Shown here one piece after another: positions 33,834 through 42,948 of a stretch of DNA of 64,000 nt. Under the pieces are notes generated by a model. That model made no database searches and was not told the origin of the DNA. It saw nothing but the letters and a program-made list of their open reading frames with translations. The position numbers were made by a program, and so were the translations under genes. Location of the stretch: assembly GCA_965119215.1 (NCBI GenBank), contig CBCPKK010000005.1:1-64000 (forward strand). Reading direction: 5' to 3'. Source of the stretch: Buttiauxella sp965119215. GTDB lineage: Bacteria > Pseudomonadota > Gammaproteobacteria > Enterobacterales > Enterobacteriaceae. Every line of letters starts with the position of its first letter. Position 1 is the first letter of the stretch.

Positions 33834-35282
33834 ATGAAGTTTATCATTAAATTGTTCCCGGAAATCACAATCAAGAGTCAATCTGTGCGCATACGCTTTA
33901 TTAAGATGCTCACCGGGAACATTCGCAACGTTTTAAAACACTACGATGAAGATCTGGCGGTTGTTCGCCACTGGGACAACATTGAAGTTCGCGCTAAAGA
34001 TGAAAATCAGCGTATCGCCATTCGCGAAGCGTTGACCCGTATTCCAGGTATTCACCATATTCTGGAAGTCGAAGATGTGCCGTATACCGATTTGCACAAT
34101 ATCTTCGAACAGGCGCTGGAGCTTTATCGCGAGCAGTTGGAAGGCAAAACCTTCTGTGTGCGTGTGAAACGTCGTGGTAAGCATGAGTTCAGCTCGATTG
34201 AAGTTGAACGCTATGTTGGTGGCGGTTTGAATCAGCACATTGAGTCAGCGCGCGTAAAACTGACTAAACCGGATGTGACTGTCAATCTGGAAATCGAAAA
34301 CGACCGTCTGCTGCTGGTGAAAGGCCGCTATGAAGGTATCGGTGGTTTCCCGATTGGTACGCAAGAAGACGTGCTGTCGTTGATTTCCGGCGGTTTCGAC
34401 TCGGGCGTTTCCAGCTACATGCTGATGCGCCGTGGTTGTCGCGTGCATTACTGCTTCTTTAACCTCGGTGGTGCAGCGCACGAAATCGGCGTTAAGCAAG
34501 TCGCGCATTATCTGTGGAATCGCTTTGGTAGTTCCCACCGCGTGCGTTTCGTTGCGATCAACTTTGAACCCGTTGTTGGCGAGATCCTCGAAAAAGTCGA
34601 AGACGGTCAGATGGGCGTGGTGCTCAAGCGTATGTTCGTGCGTGCCGCTTCCCGTGTTGCAGAACGCTACGGCGTGCAAGCGCTGGTGACCGGTGAAGCA
34701 TTGGGCCAGGTTTCCAGCCAGACGCTGACCAACCTGCGTTTAATCGACAACGTTTCTGATACGCTGATTCTGCGTCCGCTTATCTCTCACGATAAAGAAC
34801 ACATCATCGATTTGGCGCGTGAAATCGGTACTGCAGATTTTGCCCGTACCATGCCGGAATACTGCGGTGTCATCTCAAAAAGCCCAACTGTGAAAGCGGT
34901 GAAGGCGAAGATTGAAGCAGAAGAAGCCAACTTTGACTTCTCGATTCTGGATCGCGTGATTGAAGAAGCGACTAACGTTGATATCCGCGAAATCGCCAAT
35001 CAGACCAAAGAAGTGGTGACGGAAGTTGAAACCGTTGACGCATTTGGCCCGAATGACGTGCTGCTGGATATTCGTTCTATCGACGAACAAGACGACAAGC
35101 CATTCAAGCCAGAAGGCGTGACCGTTGCTTCAATGCCGTTCTATAAGCTGAGTACCAATTTTGGCGATTTGGACCAGAGCAAAAACTATTTGCTGTGGTG
35201 CGATCGCGGTGTGATGAGCCGTTTGCAAGCGCTGTATCTGCGTGAGCAAGGCTTTGAGAATGTGAAGATTTATCGCGCGTAA
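33834..35282 (+). CDS. thiI: tRNA 4-thiouridine synthetase / thiamine sulfurtransferase ThiI
   Basis: ThiI makes 4-thiouridine at position 8 of tRNA and feeds sulfur into thiazole synthesis. ATG 33834 gives 482 residues as in E. coli (MKFIIKLFPEITIKS). The order is a ferredoxin-like and THUMP domain, a PP-loop ATPase (SGGFDSGVSSYML), Cys in PEYCGVISKSP (the Cys344 region) and a C-terminal rhodanese domain with catalytic Cys456 in LLWCDRGVMS. An upstream in-frame extension to 33723 has no family match and was rejected. A palindromic repeat follows the stop. Confidence 0.97.
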   Translation: MKFIIKLFPEITIKSQSVRIRFIKMLTGNIRNVLKHYDEDLAVVRHWDNIEVRAKDENQRIAIREALTRIPGIHHILEVEDVPYTDLHNIFEQALELYREQLEGKTFCVRVKRRGKHEFSSIEVERYVGGGLNQHIESARVKLTKPDVTVNLEIENDRLLLVKGRYEGIGGFPIGTQEDVLSLISGGFDSGVSSYMLMRRGCRVHYCFFNLGGAAHEIGVKQVAHYLWNRFGSSHRVRFVAINFEPVVGEILEKVEDGQMGVVLKRMFVRAASRVAERYGVQALVTGEALGQVSSQTLTNLRLIDNVSDTLILRPLISHDKEHIIDLAREIGTADFARTMPEYCGVISKSPTVKAVKAKIEAEEANFDFSILDRVIEEATNVDIREIANQTKEVVTEVETVDAFGPNDVLLDIRSIDEQDDKPFKPEGVTVASMPFYKLSTNFGDLDQSKNYLLWCDRGVMSRLQALYLREQGFENVKIYRA

Positions 35283-35308
35283 TCATTGCCTTTCACTCCG
35301 GCTTAAAT

Positions 35309-35452
35309 GACCCCCTCCCAACTTCCCCCTTGTCAGGTGGAGGAGCTAAAGGCGCTAGTCTGCTTTGCTCCCTCCCCTTGTCAGGTGGAGGAGCTAAAGG
35401 CGTTAGTCTGCTTTGCTCCCTCCCCTGACAAGGGGAGGGTTGGGGTGGGGTC
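35309..35452. repeat. Palindromic repeat with internal 48-bp tandem duplication
   Basis: The 29-bp arms at 35309-35337 and 35424-35452 are inverted copies (24 of 29 match), beginning GACCCC and ending CTTGTCAGG. Between them a 48-bp unit starting at 35331 is repeated almost exactly at 35379, with one C/T difference (GGCGCTAG, GGCGTTAG). The unit happens to be a multiple of three, which creates a false open frame. The element lies between convergent thiI and yajL. A second copy at 1-44/1331-1349 is split by the insertion sequence. Confidence 0.88.
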
Positions 35453-35481
35453 TGTGAGATTGCCCGAGGGTGAGGGGAATG

Positions 35482-36075
35482 TTAGTAATCCCGGTAACTA
35501 TAAATTCCCGCTGCCAACACCAGTTGTTGTGAAACCTCGTGAGCTTTTTCACGGCTCACCAGCAAATCAATAATCTTCAACGCAAAATCGATTGCCGTTC
35601 CTGGCCCCTGGCTGGTTAGCAGGTTGACGCGTGGGTCCCAGACAATGCGCTTATCTTGCCACTGTGATTCAGGGATAGTCTCTTTCAAGCCTGGAAAACC
35701 GGTCATATTCGCGACAGGGAATAGCTCGTGCGGAACGAGTACCGTACCGGCTGCGGCACAAATAGCGGCAACGATTCGGCCTGATAAATGGAACTGACGC
35801 ACGGTTTCAACTAACAGCGGGCTATCGCGGAAGCACTCAGCGCCTTTCAAGCCGCCAGGCAAAACGATGATATCGAACTCGCCATCTGCTACTTCAACCA
35901 GCGGCGCATCCGCCAGTAGTTTTACCCCACGCGAGCAGGTAATGGTCAGATTCCCGTCACTGGCAACGCTCGCCGTAGTGACGCTGATCCCGCCACGCAC
36001 CAGAAGATCGATGGTGGTAACGGCTTCTGTTTCTTCAGTTCCAGGAGCCAGGCAAACCAGTGCTCGAGCGCTCAT
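35482..36075 (-). CDS. yajL: DJ-1/PfpI-family protein YajL
   Basis: YajL is a DJ-1 homologue reported as an oxidative-stress chaperone and protein deglycase. ATG 36075 is preferred over ATG 36081, because AAGGAGA lies 6 nt before the former and touches the latter; this gives 197 residues. The reactive Cys (in RIVAAICAA) and the early Glu in PGTEETEA are present. The elbow after the Cys reads CAAAGT, where E. coli has CAAPAT, so the usual Pro is lost. It overlaps the end of panE by about 41 bp. Confidence 0.94.
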   Translation of the reverse strand: MSARALVCLAPGTEETEAVTTIDLLVRGGISVTTASVASDGNLTITCSRGVKLLADAPLVEVADGEFDIIVLPGGLKGAECFRDSPLLVETVRQFHLSGRIVAAICAAAGTVLVPHELFPVANMTGFPGLKETIPESQWQDKRIVWDPRVNLLTSQGPGTAIDFALKIIDLLVSREKAHEVSQQLVLAAGIYSYRDY

Positions 36076-36949
36076 ATTCATTCTCCTTACGCTTTATCTG
36101 CTCATACAAGCGGCTGTTGACCGGCAAAGACAGGCCGTGGGCACGCGCGCGTTGTAGTAAATAACCGGTAATGTAATCAATCTCGGTATGACGTTGAACT
36201 CGCACGTCTTGTAGCATCGAGGATATGTTTGCGGCGGTGCTTTCGATAACGTCGCCGACATAAAGAAGCAGCGTTTCGGCCGAGGTATGATGGCCTTCAC
36301 GTTCCATGACCTGTGCGACTTCGTGGCAGATTTCGCTCACTTCATCCTGATGATGACGCAATTCACCGTTCGGGCAATTGTAGAGCGCGGTGAGCGGGTT
36401 TATCACGCAGTTTACCGCCAGTTTTTTCCAGCTCGCGGCCATAATGTTGTTGTGCCAGGCCATCTCTGGCAGCGAATGATGCAGTATATCGGTGAGGAAA
36501 CTATAATCGCTACCTGCCGCATTACCTGGCCCAATGTGCGTAGCGCCATGCGCGACATGAATAATGAGAGTACCATCGCGCCGCGCCGCATGCGTAGTGA
36601 CACCCGATAAAAGCGGTTGGCGCAGCGAGAGCAACTCGTCGAGCGTCCCCATGCCGTTATGCAGCAGCAGAATCGGGCTGTTGGCCGGAAGTGTTGCTGC
36701 CAGCATTTTCACTGCGCCAGAAACCTGCCAGGCTTTCAGTGTCACCAGCAATAATTCGCTGCTGGCGAGAAAATCAGGGTCGTTAGCGGTAATGGTCTGA
36801 TTGAACACGCTACCATCAGTATCCAGTACGTTGACATGACAAAAAGGCTGCGGCACTCGCAACCATCCCTGAACCTCATGTCCTTGCTTATAAAGTGATG
36901 CCAGCCAAAGTTGGCCGAGTGCACCGCAACCGAGCACGGTAATTTTCAT
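36035..36949 (-). CDS. panE: 2-Dehydropantoate 2-reductase PanE
   Basis: PanE (ApbA) reduces ketopantoate to pantoate with NADPH in the pantothenate/CoA pathway. ATG 36949 gives MKITVLGCGALGQLWLASL and 304 residues, one more than E. coli. The Rossmann motif GCGALG (8-13), the catalytic Lys in ASWKKLAVNCVINPLTAL and the Glu in HTEIDYI are visible. The C-terminal coding sequence overlaps the yajL start, so the two are cotranscribed. An upstream in-frame start at 36970 adds seven Gly/Trp-rich residues and was rejected. Confidence 0.96.
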   Translation of the reverse strand: MKITVLGCGALGQLWLASLYKQGHEVQGWLRVPQPFCHVNVLDTDGSVFNQTITANDPDFLASSELLLVTLKAWQVSGAVKMLAATLPANSPILLLHNGMGTLDELLSLRQPLLSGVTTHAARRDGTLIIHVAHGATHIGPGNAAGSDYSFLTDILHHSLPEMAWHNNIMAASWKKLAVNCVINPLTALYNCPNGELRHHQDEVSEICHEVAQVMEREGHHTSAETLLLYVGDVIESTAANISSMLQDVRVQRHTEIDYITGYLLQRARAHGLSLPVNSRLYEQIKRKENEYERSSTGLPGSWN

Positions 36950-37087
36950 TTTGCCTCCCCATCCGCCCAAAGCCGCAGATGTTTTGCTTAATCTATATTA
37001 TACAGGGCTCTCTACTGCTTTAACGGGTTGTTTTGCTCGGCCCAGCAGGTATTATGCAACGCAACAAAAAGAGAGGGAGAAGAAAGC

Positions 37088-37579
37088 ATGCCATCTTTTG
37101 ACATTGTGTCTGAAATTGATATTCAGGAAGTGCGTAACGCGATTGAAAACGCGGAGCGTGAGGTTGCTACTCGTTTTGACTTCCGTAATGTACCGGCAAC
37201 GTTTGAACTGAATGAGAAAAATCAGTCCATTAAAGTTGCCAGTGAATCTGACTTCCAGGTCAACCAACTGTTGGATATTCTTCGCGCCAAGCTGCTCAAG
37301 CGTGGCATCGAAGGGGCTTCAATTGATGTGCCAGAGGAATTTGTGCACAGCGGTAAAACCTGGAGCGTGGAAGCGAAACTCAAGCAGGGTATTGAATCGA
37401 CTATCGCCAAGAAAATTGTGAAGCTGATTAAAGACAGCAAGACCAAAGTTCAGGTGCAGATTCAGGGCGAAGAGTTGCGCGTAACTGGCAAATCCCGTGA
37501 CGATTTACAGGCCGCAATGGTGCTGGTTCGTGGTGGAGATTTGGGGCAACCGTTCCAGTTTAAAAACTTCCGCGATTAA
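37088..37579 (+). CDS. yajQ: YajQ family nucleotide-binding protein
   Basis: YajQ is a small cytosolic protein with two ferredoxin-like RNA-recognition folds. Family members bind nucleotides, including cyclic di-GMP in some species, and affect phage gene expression. The 163 residues starting MPSFDIVSEIDIQEVRNAIENAEREV match E. coli in length, with the conserved ends KGIEGASIDVPE and DLGQPFQFKNFRD. ATG 37088 follows GAGGGAGA. It diverges from panE and converges on yajR. Confidence 0.95.
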   Translation: MPSFDIVSEIDIQEVRNAIENAEREVATRFDFRNVPATFELNEKNQSIKVASESDFQVNQLLDILRAKLLKRGIEGASIDVPEEFVHSGKTWSVEAKLKQGIESTIAKKIVKLIKDSKTKVQVQIQGEELRVTGKSRDDLQAAMVLVRGGDLGQPFQFKNFRD

Positions 37580-37584
37580 GTTTT

Positions 37585-37605
37585 AAGGGGCGTTTACGCC
37601 CCTTT
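37585..37605. terminator. Shared terminator of yajQ and yajR
   Basis: AAGGGGCG pairs with CGCCCCTT around TTTA. The yajR stop codon lies in the loop and right stem, so the two convergent genes share this compact hairpin. Confidence 0.75.
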
Positions 37606-38958
37606 CACCAACTGCTCAATCTCAAATCGATTGGTCAGCTTGCTGTCTATCTTCACGTAAGCACTACGTTCCTGCGCAATAATATTCACGTCGCTCACGC
37701 CAGGCTGAGCCAGTAAACGCTGCTTTAGCGTTTCGTCGTTAGCCACATCTTCCGGTAACTCAACGCGCAAACTTGCCACATACGGTGGCTCTGTCATGGT
37801 GCTACTCACCAGTAGCCATACCATTGCCAGTAAAGCGCCAGCCAGGAAGACGGTCTGTGAATCAAATAAGCCGTCAATCCATCCGCCTAATGAACCGCCA
37901 ATCGCTACGCCTAAAAATTGGCTGGTGGAATAAATTCCCATCGCCGTACCTTTGTAACCAGCCGGAGATTCTTTGCTGATAAGCGACGGTAAAATGGCTT
38001 CCATCAGGTTAAAGGCGAGGAAGAAAAGCTGAACGCCGAGGACTAACTCCCAGAAATGCGGGCCAGAACCCCACAACACAATTTCTGCAATCAGCAACAG
38101 TGCAACGCAGCCCACAAATACACGCTTCATACGGCGTTTTACTTCCGCATAAATAATAAACGGCACGACCGAAGCAAAGGCGATAAGCATGGTGCACAGG
38201 TAAATTTTCCAGTGCTCAGAGGCCGGGAACCCTGCTTGTTCGAGCTGGCCGGGAAGGGCGACAAACGTCGACATCAGCATAATGTGCAGGCACATGATGC
38301 CGAAGTTCAGTTTCAATAATTTCGGCTCCGCCAGTACTTTGCTAAAGCAGCCTTTCACCATGCCGGATTCGCGGTTTAGCACATGGCTTTTGCTATTGGG
38401 CACCACCCAAAGAGTGATTAATATGCCGCAGGTCGCCAGAATCGCAATCATCCAGAACAGCGCATTTAAACCCAGGCTGTGTGTGATGATTGGGCCGAGC
38501 ACCATGGCGATGGCAAAGGTGATACCAAAACTCACGCCGATAAACGCCATGGCTTTGGTACGGTTCTGTTCCCGCGTTAAATCAGAAAGCAGCGCCATTA
38601 CGGCTGCGGCAATCGCCCCGGAACCTTGCAACGCGCGGCCAAGAATCACACCCCAGATAGAATCTGAAAGTGCAGCAATTACGCTACCGAGCACGAAAAT
38701 CAGCAAGCCGCCAATAATCAGTGGCTTGCGGCCAATGCGGTCGGAAAGCAGGCCAAAGGGAATTTGGAAGATGGCTTGCGCCAGGCCATAAATGCCGATG
38801 GCAATGCCAATCAGTGCTTCGCTTGCACCCTGTAGCGCCATGCCGTAAGTAGTAAGAACCGGTAGCACCATAAACATGCCGAGCATGCGCAGTGAAAATA
38901 CCGTGCCTAAACCCCACGTCGCACGTAATTCGACGGGCGTCATTTTGTAATCGTTCAT
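37594..38958 (-). CDS. yajR: Major facilitator transporter YajR
   Basis: YajR is a drug/proton-antiporter type MFS protein of unknown substrate. ATG 38958 gives MNDYKMTPVELRATWGLGTVFSLRMLG and 454 residues, as in E. coli. There are 12 membrane helices with motif A GLLSDRIGRKP between helices 2 and 3. The C-terminal soluble ferredoxin-like YAM domain (about 388-454, ending NRFEIEQLVKGA) is complete. A longer frame to 39003 lacks support. Confidence 0.95.
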   Translation of the reverse strand: MNDYKMTPVELRATWGLGTVFSLRMLGMFMVLPVLTTYGMALQGASEALIGIAIGIYGLAQAIFQIPFGLLSDRIGRKPLIIGGLLIFVLGSVIAALSDSIWGVILGRALQGSGAIAAAVMALLSDLTREQNRTKAMAFIGVSFGITFAIAMVLGPIITHSLGLNALFWMIAILATCGILITLWVVPNSKSHVLNRESGMVKGCFSKVLAEPKLLKLNFGIMCLHIMLMSTFVALPGQLEQAGFPASEHWKIYLCTMLIAFASVVPFIIYAEVKRRMKRVFVGCVALLLIAEIVLWGSGPHFWELVLGVQLFFLAFNLMEAILPSLISKESPAGYKGTAMGIYSTSQFLGVAIGGSLGGWIDGLFDSQTVFLAGALLAMVWLLVSSTMTEPPYVASLRVELPEDVANDETLKQRLLAQPGVSDVNIIAQERSAYVKIDSKLTNRFEIEQLVKGA

Positions 38959-39064
38959 TACCACCTCAGATGAAAAGCAGGCCTTAGTGTAGTGCGTGGG
39001 CAAGGGAGGGTAAATGGCTGGTTGTTTAATAAATATTACAGTGCGGAATGATTGATGGCACTAA

Positions 39065-39090
39065 TAAAAAAGGGCGCAATTGCGCCCTTT
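39065..39090 (-). terminator. Terminator of the cyo operon
   Basis: AAAGGGCGCAA/TTGCGCCCTTT is a perfect palindrome (39069-39090) 16 bp after the cyoE stop, followed on the minus strand by a T run. Confidence 0.92.
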
Positions 39091-39105
39091 CAGAAGGTTC
39101 ACGAC

Positions 39106-39993
39106 TTACCAGACGTAAGCCAGCATATTGTGTGAATTTGGCACCATGAAATCGACCGACATCATCACGCTTAATGATGTGATCGCGACGATGGAAAAGA
39201 CGAACAATTTGCGCGCCCAGACTTTATCGTCTTCCACTTTATAACCACGTAGTGCCATGCCCAACCACCAGACGCTAACCGCTGCGGCAACAACCAGATA
39301 TTTATATCCAGCATAACCACCCAGAGTCAGCATCAGCGTAGCGACGGCAAACGCGATGATATACAGCGTAATATGGTTCTTCGCGACCGAAATCCCTTTA
39401 ACCACCGGCAACACAGGAATGTTAGCCGCCTGGTAATCTTTAAAGCGGAAGATGGCAATCGCGTACGAATGCGGCATCTGCCACAGGCTAAAGATAGCCA
39501 GCAGGATCAGGGCACCGGTATCAAACTGACCGGTCACAGCACAGTAACCGATTACCGGTGGTGCTGCGCCTGAAAGGCTGCCAATCAGCGTGCCGTAAAC
39601 GGATTTACGCTTCATGTACAGGCTATAAACGCCGACATAAACCACAAAGCCCATCACGCCTAACCACATGGCCAGCGGATTAGCACCAAACCACAGCAGC
39701 ATGAAGCCAGCAATACCCAACAAGGTGGCGTATACCAGCGAGGTTTTCGGAGCAATCAGGCCTTTGACCAGAACCCTGTTTTTGGTTCGCTCCATCTTGC
39801 GGTCGATATCGCGGTCAATGAAGTTGTTATAGACACAACCCGATGCCACGACCAACGACACCCCCACAAGGGTGGAGATAAACAGGGAATAATCAATGCT
39901 GCCCTTTGAGGCCAGTAAAAATCCCCCAATGACAGAAATTAAATTGCCGAAAATAATTCCTGGTTTCGTTACTTGCAGGTATTGCTTAATCAT
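39106..39993 (-). CDS. cyoE: Protoheme IX farnesyltransferase CyoE (heme O synthase)
   Basis: CyoE is an inner-membrane prenyltransferase that adds a farnesyl group to heme b, making heme O for cytochrome bo3. ATG 39993 gives MIKQYLQVTKPGIIFGNLIS and 295 residues (296 in E. coli). The Asp-rich prenyl-diphosphate motif NNFIDRDIDRKMERTKNR is intact, with about nine membrane helices. It is the last gene of cyoABCDE, 11 bp after cyoD. The farnesyl donor is the product of ispA in this window. Confidence 0.97.
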   Translation of the reverse strand: MIKQYLQVTKPGIIFGNLISVIGGFLLASKGSIDYSLFISTLVGVSLVVASGCVYNNFIDRDIDRKMERTKNRVLVKGLIAPKTSLVYATLLGIAGFMLLWFGANPLAMWLGVMGFVVYVGVYSLYMKRKSVYGTLIGSLSGAAPPVIGYCAVTGQFDTGALILLAIFSLWQMPHSYAIAIFRFKDYQAANIPVLPVVKGISVAKNHITLYIIAFAVATLMLTLGGYAGYKYLVVAAAVSVWWLGMALRGYKVEDDKVWARKLFVFSIVAITSLSVMMSVDFMVPNSHNMLAYVW

Positions 39994-40004
39994 ACACGCC
40001 GCTC

Positions 40005-40334
40005 TTAGTGAACCATCATGTTCTGGTTGAGGTTCCACATAATCCAGATAGAGCCGACCACCAGAATGGCAATTATCAGCGCGGTAAAGACAAAGGCTAC
40101 CAGGTTCCAACGTTCCTCAGAAGAGGTGTTCATGTGCAAGAAGCACACCAGGTGAACCAGAATCTGTACCACTGCGCTAACCAGTACCACGCCAAGAATG
40201 ACAGCGTGGGATGCGGTTCCTGACATCACCATCCAGAACGGGATTGCCGTCAGGATGATCGACAGGATAAAGCCGGTCAGATACGTTTTAACGCTACCGT
40301 GGTGGGCGCCGCCATGTTCAGTTGAATGACTCAT
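40005..40334 (-). CDS. cyoD: Cytochrome bo3 oxidase subunit IV
   Basis: CyoD is a small structural subunit that helps copper and heme insertion in E. coli bo3 oxidase. The 109 residues equal E. coli, with three membrane helices and the start MSHSTEHGGAHHGSVKTYL. ATG 40334 overlaps the last base of cyoC. Confidence 0.97.
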   Translation of the reverse strand: MSHSTEHGGAHHGSVKTYLTGFILSIILTAIPFWMVMSGTASHAVILGVVLVSAVVQILVHLVCFLHMNTSSEERWNLVAFVFTALIIAILVVGSIWIMWNLNQNMMVH

Positions 40335-40948
40335 TACATTGCCCCCATCAGATAGACTACAGAGAATACGCAAATCCATACTACGTCCAGGAAGTGCCAG
40401 AACAAGCTCAGGCACATCAGACGAGTACGGTTAGCGCTGGTCAGGCCGCGGCGATAGACATGGAACATCATCAGCGCCATCCAGACCAGACCGGAAGTTA
40501 CGTGCAGACCGTGAGTCCCTACCAGGGCAAAGAAGCCTGACAGGAAGCCGCTGCGATCCGGGCCGAAACCTTCTTTGATCAGGTGATGGAATTCATAGAT
40601 TTCCATCCCGACGAAGCCCGCACCAAACAGGAAGGTCAGCGCCAGCCAGGAGATAACCTGGCTCTTGTTGCCTTTGTTCATGGCGATAATCGCCATGCCG
40701 TAGGTGATGGAGCTGAACAACAGCAGGGCAGTTTCAACCAGCACAAATGGCAGTTCGAAAATGTCTTTCCCTGCCGGGCCGCCGGCAGTGCCGTTCACCA
40801 GAACGGCATAGGTAGCAAACAAGCAACAGAACAGAATGCAGTCGCTCATCAGGTAGATCCAGAATCCAAATACCTTATTGGAGCCTGCATCGTGATGCCC
40901 ATGCTCGTGAGCTGGGGCCTTAGCGTGAGTGAGAGTTTCAGTTGACAT
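40334..40948 (-). CDS. cyoC: Cytochrome bo3 oxidase subunit III
   Basis: CyoC is the heme-copper oxidase subunit III. The 204 residues match E. coli, with five membrane helices after a His-rich N terminus (EHGHHDAGSNK). Conserved features include EIYEFHHLI and FFALVGTHGLHVTSGL. It overlaps cyoB by 11 bp and cyoD by one base, so translation is coupled. Confidence 0.97.
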   Translation of the reverse strand: MSTETLTHAKAPAHEHGHHDAGSNKVFGFWIYLMSDCILFCCLFATYAVLVNGTAGGPAGKDIFELPFVLVETALLLFSSITYGMAIIAMNKGNKSQVISWLALTFLFGAGFVGMEIYEFHHLIKEGFGPDRSGFLSGFFALVGTHGLHVTSGLVWMALMMFHVYRRGLTSANRTRLMCLSLFWHFLDVVWICVFSVVYLMGAM

Positions 40949-42929
40949 TTTTCAGCCCTGCTTTGGTAATTTCATCGAAATGCTGGTTTTCCAGTTTTTC
41001 GACTTCCGCAACCGGAACGTAGTAATCCACATCTTCGTCGAAGCTTTTTGCAATCCAGGTGATGATGATGCCAGCAAAGGCAACAATCGCCAGCCACCAG
41101 ATGTGCCAGATCATCGCGAAACCAAACACGGTAGCAAATGCAGCAATAACCATGCCCGCAGCGCTGTTACGTGGCATATGAATCTCTTCATAATGCGTTG
41201 GCTGTTGGTACGCTTCGCCTTTCTCTTTCATTTCCCAGAATGCATCACGTTCGTGAACGTGTGGCAGGTGGGCAAAGTTGTAGAACGGAGGAGGGGAAGA
41301 AGTTGACCACTCAAGCGTTCTGCCACCCCACGGGTCACCGGTCAGGTCACGGTTCTGCTCGCGGTCGCGAATAGAAACGTAGAACTGAATCAGCTGCGAC
41401 AAGATACCCAGTGCAATCAAGCCTGCGCCACAAGCTGCAACAACCAGCAGTGTGTGGAACTGAGGATCAATTTGCTGGCTCAGGCGACGGGTCATACCCA
41501 TGAAGCCCAGCACGTACAGCGGCATAAATGCGACGAAGAAGCCGATGATCCAGAACCAGAAGGCGCGTTTGCCCCAGGTTTCGTTCAGCGTGAAGCCGAA
41601 AGCTTTTGGCCACCAGTAAGTCAGACCTGCGAAGCAACCGAATACCACACCACCGATAATAACGTTATGGAAGTGAGCAATCAGGAACAGGCTGTTGTGC
41701 AGTACGAAGTCAGCACCCGGAACGGCCAGCAGAACACCGGTCATGCCACCGATAGAGAAGGTGACAATGAAGCCAATGGTCCACAGCATTGCGGAGTTGA
41801 AGACGATACGGCCCTGATACATGGTGAACAGCCAGTTGAAGATCTTCACCCCAGTTGGGATGGCGATAATCATAGTGGCGATACCAAAGAAGGCGTTGAC
41901 GTTCGCGCCGCTGCCCATGGTAAAGAAGTGGTGCAGCCAAACGATGAACGACAGTACGGTAATCGCGATGGTCGCCCACACCAGAGAGGTGTAACCGAAC
42001 AGGCGTTTTTTCGAGAATGTCGCCACCACCTCGGAGAACACACCAAACACCGGCAGCACCAGGATATAAACTTCCGGGTGGCCCCATGCCCAGATGAGGT
42101 TGATATACATCATCATGTTGCCACCCATATCATTGGTAAAGAAATGGGTGCCAAGGTAGCGGTCAAGGGTTAACAGTGCGACGGTCACGGTAAAGATTGG
42201 GAATGCCGCGATAATCAGGACGTTGGTACACAGCGAAGCCCAGGTAAATACCGGCATTTTGAACATCGTCATGCCAGGCGTACGCATATTCAGGATAGTA
42301 ACGAAGAAGTTAATACCCGTTAATGTCGTACCAATACCCGAGAGCTGTAGACTCCATATCCAGTAGTCGACGCCGACCCCCGGACTGTATTCAATCCCCG
42401 ATAGCGGTGGATAGGCAACCCAACCGGTCTGAGCAAACTCGCCCACCCCAAGAGAAAGGTTAACCAATACCACGCCAACAACGGTGAACCAGAAGCTCAG
42501 GTTGTTCAGGAACGGGAAGGCAACGTCACGCGCACCAATCTGCAACGGCACGACAATGTTCATCAGGCCGATAACAAAAGGCATCGCCACGAAGAAGATC
42601 ATGATTACGCCGTGGGCGGTAAAGATCTGGTCGTAGTGATGAGGTGGCAGGAAGCCTGCTTCCCCGGCGGAGGCCAGAACTTGCTGGCTACGCATCATGA
42701 CGGCGTCGGCAAAGCCACGCAACAGCATGACGATGGCGAGAATCACATACATTACGCCGAGGCGTTTGTGGTCAACCGAAGTGAACCACTCTTTCCATAA
42801 ATATTCCCACTTACCGAAGTAAGTGATAGCTGCAACTAGCGCCAGTCCCCCGACGATAATTGCGGCCACCGTAACCATGACAATGGGTTCATGGTATGGG
42901 ACTGCATCCAGTGTAAGTTTTCCGAACAT
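40938..42929 (-). CDS. cyoB: Cytochrome bo3 oxidase subunit I
   Basis: CyoB is the catalytic subunit that reduces oxygen to water with electrons from ubiquinol and pumps protons. The 663 residues equal E. coli, with 15 membrane helices. The metal ligands are seen as FTAHGVIM (heme b), WAWGHPEVYI (CuB and the cross-linked Tyr), WLHHFFTMG (CuB) and IAHFHNVIIGG (heme o3/heme b). The long antisense frames over this gene are shadows. It lies 19 bp after cyoA. Confidence 0.98.
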   Translation of the reverse strand: MFGKLTLDAVPYHEPIVMVTVAAIIVGGLALVAAITYFGKWEYLWKEWFTSVDHKRLGVMYVILAIVMLLRGFADAVMMRSQQVLASAGEAGFLPPHHYDQIFTAHGVIMIFFVAMPFVIGLMNIVVPLQIGARDVAFPFLNNLSFWFTVVGVVLVNLSLGVGEFAQTGWVAYPPLSGIEYSPGVGVDYWIWSLQLSGIGTTLTGINFFVTILNMRTPGMTMFKMPVFTWASLCTNVLIIAAFPIFTVTVALLTLDRYLGTHFFTNDMGGNMMMYINLIWAWGHPEVYILVLPVFGVFSEVVATFSKKRLFGYTSLVWATIAITVLSFIVWLHHFFTMGSGANVNAFFGIATMIIAIPTGVKIFNWLFTMYQGRIVFNSAMLWTIGFIVTFSIGGMTGVLLAVPGADFVLHNSLFLIAHFHNVIIGGVVFGCFAGLTYWWPKAFGFTLNETWGKRAFWFWIIGFFVAFMPLYVLGFMGMTRRLSQQIDPQFHTLLVVAACGAGLIALGILSQLIQFYVSIRDREQNRDLTGDPWGGRTLEWSTSSPPPFYNFAHLPHVHERDAFWEMKEKGEAYQQPTHYEEIHMPRNSAAGMVIAAFATVFGFAMIWHIWWLAIVAFAGIIITWIAKSFDEDVDYYVPVAEVEKLENQHFDEITKAGLKNVN

Positions 42930-42948
42930 CGTATTATTCCTCGGCCCC

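Noticed and set aside
35331..35426. Possible CRISPR-like repeat
   Set aside because: Only two units, directly adjacent with no spacers, inside a palindromic element; no cas genes nearby.
35307..35573. 88-codon frame containing the duplicated peptide CQVEELKALVCFAPSP
   Set aside because: It is produced by translating the 48-bp tandem repeat of a non-coding palindrome; no ribosome site.
41454..42173. 239-codon open frame on the plus strand
   Set aside because: It lies antisense within cyoB, is rich in His/Gln/Glu from reverse-complement codons of membrane residues, and has no family resemblance.
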